The notes under the pieces are model-generated. The model saw only the letters and a list, made by a program, of their open reading frames with translations. It did no database searches and was not told where the DNA came from. Of a stretch of DNA of 64,000 nt, positions 59,141 through 64,000 are shown piece after piece. Made by a program: the position numbers and the translations under genes. The DNA is from Lumbricus terrestris (lineage: Eukaryota; Annelida; Clitellata; Crassiclitellata; Lumbricidae), in contig OX457043.1 in assembly GCA_949752735.1 (NCBI GenBank), forward strand, positions 40,301,297-40,365,296, written 5' to 3'. The first letter of the stretch is position 1; each line of letters starts with the position of its first letter.

Positions 59141-60055
59141 CATGACTTTTGTGGGAGCTGAAAAATTCTCGAAGACATACTGTAGGCCTACTCGAATGAA
59201 ACATCGCGTAATTTAATTTACCTTGATAAAGATTTTTATAATTTCACCATTCATTAAGTTTTTGTTTAGTTCTGCTGCCATGCTGTTTTAAAGTTAGGGT
59301 CGTACAGAGGGCGAGTTAAAATGCATCGCCTGATTAATCAGAAGATACACTAAACGGAGCGAGGGCCATTACAGCTCTGGACATGACGGCTTCTGTATAG
59401 GTCAAGAGGGAGGGGGTAAGCAGCCCCTTGAGCTAAATCACAGAGACAGCCCACAATTAAGAAGTACTGAAGCCTTTTGTCTTGGCTTATATAGCTATAG
59501 TCTCTCGCCGGTAATAGTCACACCGACATTGCACTTATTTTACAACCGATACCGACCGCTAGGAGGCATTCGTGCAGCAGCAGAGTTACTCTGGTCACAT
59601 GTTTCATCCGTGTTGGGAATTTCAACTCTTGACCATTGGGGTCGTAGTTCAGCACGATACTCCCGGACCGCCTGTTTTATGACCCCATTAAGATTTTTCC
59701 ATGGAGACGAATTCTACACGGATGTTGGTCACGACGTCCGTCCGTCCTTCACCAGCAGTCGAGACCGTTTTTTGTGCGGCATTAGCGTAACCAGCGAAGG
59801 ATGCTAAATGGCACGCGGCTGCAGCATGCCAGTTGCCCCAGTCTCAATATTCAGCAGACGCGTGTGAATGTAGATGGCGCCGGTGGCTGTTGCTACGATA
59901 CAGGCCACCTGGTGACCGGATTGAGAGCGACGACCAACCGGTTGATCAAAGTCTGAATGTGCGACGTTGACTCAGTGATCTAAAAGACGATGGCGCTTCA
60001 TGATGATTGACAGGAACAATAGGAAGATAGACAATGGAAGATTGGTTTAGGAATA
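59141..60055. other. Unassigned stretch
   Basis: No gene or element recognised. Confidence 0.4.
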
Positions 60056-60057
60056 AA

Positions 60058-60250
60058 GGAGAAAAGGAAGGAAGGAAGGAAAGAAGGAGGAAAGGATGGC
60101 AGGAGAGAAGAATGAATGGAAGGCAGGAGAGAAGAATGAATGGAAGGCAGGAGGGAAGGAAGGATGGAAGGAAGGAAGGAAGGAAGGAAGGAAGGAAGGA
60201 AGGAGGAGGAAGGAAGGAAGGAAGGAAGGAAGGAAGGAAGGAAAGAAGAA
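60058..60250. repeat. GGAA microsatellite
   Basis: (GGAA)n with AGAGAAGAATGAAT interruptions. Proline/leucine/serine frames on the minus strand are artefacts. Confidence 0.95.
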
Positions 60251-60955
60251 CGGTCAGATGGACAGATGAACTGAGGAAGAGAATTAGGAGCGGACGGATG
60301 AACGAAGGAGAGGAAGAAAGGAAGGCAGGAAGGTCGAATGCGCAGGAGGAGGGTAGACGGACGATGGAAATTACGGATGAATAGACCAGAGGGGAAGGAG
60401 GAAGGAAGGACGTTGGGAAAGGAGGAAGCGTTGGCAGCGCTCGTGACGTCCACGCCGAGCGGTCCATCGCTACAGGACCGAATTGCCCATGGCAATATCT
60501 TAATATAATTCTTTAGCATTGTGGGCCCGACACATCCTCGGAAAGCCGCCACTCCTGCCCGAGAAGAGTCAATAGTCTGCATTAATTTCAGTTTAAGCGA
60601 GAAGCTTCACGAAGTAAATTACAAACTTGCAATGCCTATAGCCCTCACACATCAGGGGCCTCACACATGAAAAAGAAACAAATTTCAATAGTACTGTTTA
60701 TTATTATTGTTATCGTAAGCTTTATTAGGGTTTCTATCATCAGGCAGTTTTATTTCAAAATCAGCTAGAAATTGTAGTGATGCTTATTTTTTTCTTGCAT
60801 GTTTGATTTCTTACTACCTCACCTGACCGGAACTCAAGCGTTATATGAAAAGCATTAGAAACTTCCGCAATTTCATTGTGTGCACTATAGAATATAGATA
60901 GCAGATGAGAGCAGCATATTCATTCAAGTATTTATATAGCGCCTCTTCAAGGAAA

Positions 60956-62121
60956 CTACTCAGAGGCGCTCCCGACTCCAGTACGGACAAACAGAACAGT
61001 TTTTAGGTGCTTATAGAATGTGTCAGAGAGTGATCTAGGGAACAGGCGCAGCTCAAGTGGGAGGGCATTCCATACCACTGGGCCAACCACAGAAAAAGCA
61101 CGACTCTGCATGGTGGAGGTACGAGCAAATGGGACAAAGAGTACTTCCCTAACAGCCGAGCGTAGGGACCGACCAGTCCGAGCACTTAACACAGGCCGAC
61201 AAAGATCGAGTAGGTAAGATGGAGCAAGACCTAGCTGGCAGCGCCATATTAAGGACGAGATTCTGTATTCGATGCGCTGACGGACTGGGAGCCAATGCAG
61301 AACCTCCAGCATGTAATTTGTAACATGACCAAATTTGGGCAGATGACCAATGAGGCGTGCTGCAGCGCGCAGAATACGGTCAAGAGAAGATAATCGACCA
61401 GATGGTAAACCAGCATAAAGGGATAGGCAATAGTCAAGACGAGCTGAGACAAAGGAATGTACAAGCGTAGTTGCAGCACCAGTTGAGAGAGAGCGAGCGA
61501 CAGTGCGAAGCTGGCGCAGCTGATAGAAACAGGAGCGACTGAGACGATTAATGTGAGGTACAAAAGTAAGTTCCTGGTCTAGCACAACACCAAGGTCACG
61601 GACTGAGGTGGAGAAAGTATAGTCGGGAAATTCAGCAGAGAGGTGAATCAGATCAAGCTTAGACAGCTGCTGCCTGGAGCCCAGCCAAATGAATTTAGTC
61701 TTAGCAGGGTTTAGTCTAAGACGGTTTGATGCCATCCATGCTCTCAGGGCAATGAGCACCTGGCTCATAGCCCTAACTGTAGAGGAAGCGTTAGATGAGA
61801 GGCAGTGCATGTATGCCTGTGTGTCATCAGCGTAGAGTTGGCTAAAGGCACCATGTTCTGCAAGAAGCAGGTCGAGACCAGTGGTATAAATTATGTATAA
61901 GAGCGGACCAAGAACTGAACCCTGAGGCAAACCATATGGGGCAGGGACCCACCGAGACCTAGTCGAGCCATGGACCACACTTATAGTGCGCCCATGCAGG
62001 AAAGAGCCGATCCACTCCAGAAAATTACCAGACAACCCAAACGAAACATTCAACCGCTTAAGTAGGATGTCATGGTCTACAGTATCAAAAGCTGCGCTGA
62101 CGTCGAAAAGGGCGAGCATGT
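60956..62121 (-). pseudogene. L2-like LINE reverse transcriptase, partial
   Basis: Long open minus-strand frame of nearly 390 residues. It starts inside the RT domain at LALFDVSAAFDTVDHDILL, then GLPQGSVLGPLLY (69-81 of the frame) and YADDTQAY (102-109, catalytic). Thumb and C-terminal parts follow: SNRLRLNPAKTKFIWLG, LDYCLSLYAGLP, LHWLPVRQRIEYRISSLIW and VVWNALPLELRLFP. The stop codon lies within the conserved 3' tail. The frame is intact, which argues for recent insertion. The apparent ATG start is created by the inversion junction, so it is not a real start. Confidence 0.88.
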
Positions 62122-62938
62122 GGCTGAGCCAACGCATCAGTATGGTGGTTGGCTTGACCTCATAATCACAAGAGACGATTGTGCGCTGACTGATCTACAG
62201 ATCTTTCCGCCGACCATCTCAGACCATGGACTGGTTATGGCTACAATTCCTTATCCTCATGATGCTCCTTCTACCCTCACTAAACTCGTCCGTGGATGGC
62301 GGAGTTTGGATCGAGAGGCTTTCACAAATGCGCTGAAGGAGATGCCCGCTGTCGCTGATCCAACTACACTCGCTGACCTCTCGGTGGAGGAGGCCTTTTC
62401 ATGCTACGAGACGAGTATGTCGAATCTGGTTGACAGGTTCCTTCCTTTACGTACGATAACCATCCGTCGAAGCCCGCTATCACCATGGTTTGACGGAGAA
62501 TGCCGATCAATGCGACGCCAGGCTCGACGCCTTGAGCGGAAGTACAGACGCACTGGCCTTCCATACGACTGCTCGACCTGGGTGCATTTTGTGCGTGACA
62601 TGCACTGCAAATATCGTGAAAAGGAAGGAACATACTGGGAAACCAGAATTTCGTCTCACGTCGGAGAACCTAAGCGTCTGTGGGCAGCGTTCAACGATCT
62701 TCTGGGTGGTCGGCGTGACCGCGCTGGTCACTCTTCAACGGAGTTTACAGCAGACGATTTCCTGGCGTCATACACCACAAAGATCCTCGACGTTCGTCAC
62801 TCCACGGAGAATGCTGCTCCTCCTCACTACCCTCCCACCGACTGTTGTCTGCCAGATCTGGACGAAGTCACCAGTGAGGAAGTGCGTCGCCTCATTCTTG
62901 CTTCTCCTGCCAAGTCATGTGAGCTGGACCCTCTACCG
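62113..62938 (+). pseudogene. L2-like LINE endonuclease C-terminus and linker, inverted segment
   Basis: Open plus-strand frame carrying the end of the APE endonuclease, HVAEPTHQYGGWLDLIITR and TISDHGLVMATI (SDH box). Then the linker: RSPLSPWFDGECRSMRRQAR, KYREKEGTYWETRI, LWAAFNDLLGG and SCELDPLP, where it ends at the target duplication. In an intact L2-like element these residues come just before the RT domain now found inverted next to it. Confidence 0.85.
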
Positions 62939-62999
62939 AGCATATGTGACCGTGTTATGCTTTTTATACACAATTAATAAGAAGTAAGCTTACAGGTCA

Positions 63000-63435
63000 C
63001 AAAGCTATCATCCTAATCGCAAGTCAGCGGCATATTCATCAACAAAGCTAATGACGTGACGATACTGCTTGTAGAACAAGAAGAGATCGTCACAATACAG
63101 AATTAACTATTAACCTAGCAACGTGACAATGTATAATGTCTACATACATGATGTAGCAGTTGCCAGTAGCTAATGTCGTAACAATGGTGTTGAACACGAA
63201 TAAGATGACGTCATAATAGTACAACGTTAGTGTTATGTCTGCATAACTTGAAGTTAGCGTCACAACAAAATTGCATAACAAAGAGATTTCGTCACAAGGA
63301 TTATGAAGTCCATAAAGCACACTTACAATATAGCATCATCACGTCTAATTTTGACCATGGACAAAATTAGTGACGTAATTATATATAGGCTATTTTCGAA
63401 CAAAAAGATGTCGTCACAATAGAATGCCCATAGCA
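63000..63435 (-). repeat. TGACG-rich dispersed repeat, unsplit copy
   Basis: Reverse complement aligns with 37040-37330 plus 42837-43015. Shared words are ATTGTGACGACATCT, TATTACGTCA and TATTGTGACGA. The repeat contains at least seven TGACG or CGTCA cores. No ORF is convincing. Confidence 0.75.
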
Positions 63436-63536
63436 CGAAGTTACATATTTTTTACGACCGAGAAAGTTCCGCCTTCGTGTGTATGAGCTTGCACCGCGTT
63501 TGCAAAGATTTCTTGCATGGGCGAAATAAAGGCAGC

Positions 63537-63630
63537 GGTTAGGGTCAGGTTAAGCGTCGTGAGAGTCGGTTAGGGTCAGATTAAGCGTCGTGAGGGTCGG
63601 TTAGGGTTAGTGTTAGGGTTAGTGGCGTCA
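63537..63630 (+). repeat. TTAGGG-containing interstitial repeat
   Basis: GGTTAGGGTCAG-GTTAAGCGTCGTGAG units (about 32 bp) twice, passing into GGTTAGGGTTAGTGTTAGGG. Five TTAGGG in total. Flanked on both sides by other sequence, so not a telomere. Confidence 0.8.
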
Positions 63631-63645
63631 TTAGATACTTCATAC

Positions 63646-63924
63646 TAGTGGTTCCCAACCCGTGACCCGCGAAAAAATGGCCCTCGTCTCTCAAAGACTT
63701 AACAAAAAAATATATGGAAAACATTGACAATTTGGACAAGATAGAACACATAGGCCTAATTATTTTCTATTACAAATAATTTTATTTTAACGTCTATAAG
63801 TAATATAAAATATTCCATTTTGATTCAATTGTAACAGTTAATTAAAAGTTAGCCTTGTGGCCCCTAATGTCCTTCAACTACGCAAAAGTGGCCCGAAAGT
63901 TTAAAAAAAGGTTGGGAACCACTG
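63646..63924. mobile_element. hAT MITE (AGTGGTTCCCAACC ends)
   Basis: Left TAGTGGTTCCCAACCCG; right in reverse complement CAGTGGTTCCCAACCTTT. These termini are typical of Charlie/Tip100-like hAT elements. Subterminal TGACCCGCG and CGGGCCAC suit the same group. Flanks (ACTTCATA/TCATATAA) are only partly alike. Non-coding interior. Confidence 0.72.
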
Positions 63925-64000
63925 TCATATAAGCCTTCGTCAATCTGGATCCGTCCATCCATCTAAGCAGCGCCTATCAAAATGTATGACGTAACACTTG

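Larger units (their letters stand above)
60920..62938 (-). mobile_element. L2-like LINE with inverted 5' segment (twin-priming form)
   Basis: The 3' part lies on the minus strand (about 62118 down to 60920): reverse transcriptase and the tail GGGAGCGCCTCTGAGTAG...GGCGCTATATAAATAC plus GAATGA. The 5' part (endonuclease end and linker) lies on the plus strand from about 62113 to 62938. The two segments meet head to head at about 62113-62121, sharing a CATG-CTC/GAG-CATG microhomology. AGCATAT flanks both sides (60913-60919 and 62939-62945), a probable 7-bp target duplication. Roughly 100 or more codons between linker and RT are missing. Confidence 0.85.

Noticed and set aside
59529..59807. A 92-codon plus-strand frame as a small gene
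   Set aside because: No motif, no homologue recognised and no supporting signals.
62072..62112. ATG at 62072 as the real start of the plus-strand protein, and ATG at 62137 for the minus-strand one
   Set aside because: Both lie across the inversion junction, so they translate the antisense of the other LINE segment.
63537..63630. A telomere end
   Set aside because: Only five TTAGGG units, interrupted, with several hundred bases of other sequence and a MITE following.

Overview
The window looks like ordinary repeat-rich nuclear DNA from an animal, most likely a marine invertebrate; echinoderm or another deuterostome is my weak guess. The reasons are: animal LINE clades with APE-type endonuclease and reverse transcriptase, tRNA-derived SINEs, hAT and mariner elements, Helitrons, very abundant microsatellites, a class A GPCR gene, and no bacterial-style gene packing. 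The palindrome TAGGCCTA is strikingly over-represented (21 exact copies found by eye). No species marker is present, so the taxon is inference.

Only one convincing host gene is seen: a GC-rich, uninterrupted 434-codon rhodopsin-family GPCR on the minus strand (45418-46722). Almost everything else that can be recognised is mobile or tandem DNA.

Layout. 0-12 kb: a 16-bp minisatellite, a decayed 2.4-kb hAT-like element with a MITE inside it, a 311-bp hAT MITE with an exact 8-bp target duplication, a tRNA-SINE, GGAT arrays around a 5'-truncated LINE, and a second LINE 3' fragment. 12-18 kb: a 2.2-kb hAT-like element sitting in a CATC/CATA array, a perfect 101-bp palindrome abutting a MITE, and a second SINE family. 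20-28 kb: a gag-like ORF with a polypurine tract, a Helitron, one hAT element nested in another, and further hAT MITEs. 30-35 kb: a 24-bp minisatellite into which a mariner derivative and a 2.1-kb hAT-like element inserted, then a SINE. 37-43 kb: a near full-length two-ORF LINE (5.5 kb) inserted into a TGACG-rich repeat, of which a second, unsplit copy lies at 63.0-63.4 kb. 45-50 kb: the GPCR, a 149-bp MITE and Helitrons. 51-58 kb: LINE scraps, a SINE, a 2.2-kb hAT-like element with exact 8-bp target duplication and an internal array, and a mariner with perfect 30-bp inverted repeats. 60-64 kb: an L2-like LINE whose 5' part is inverted (twin-priming signature), the TGACG repeat, TTAGGG-like repeats and a hAT MITE.

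The elements interact. The SINEs carry the same 3' tail as the L2-like LINE, which implies they were mobilised by its machinery. hAT-type MITEs with different termini share an internal module. I found no new enzymatic or defence system; the novel material is in transposon structure. All alignments were made by eye, and element boundaries, especially those without target duplications, are approximate.
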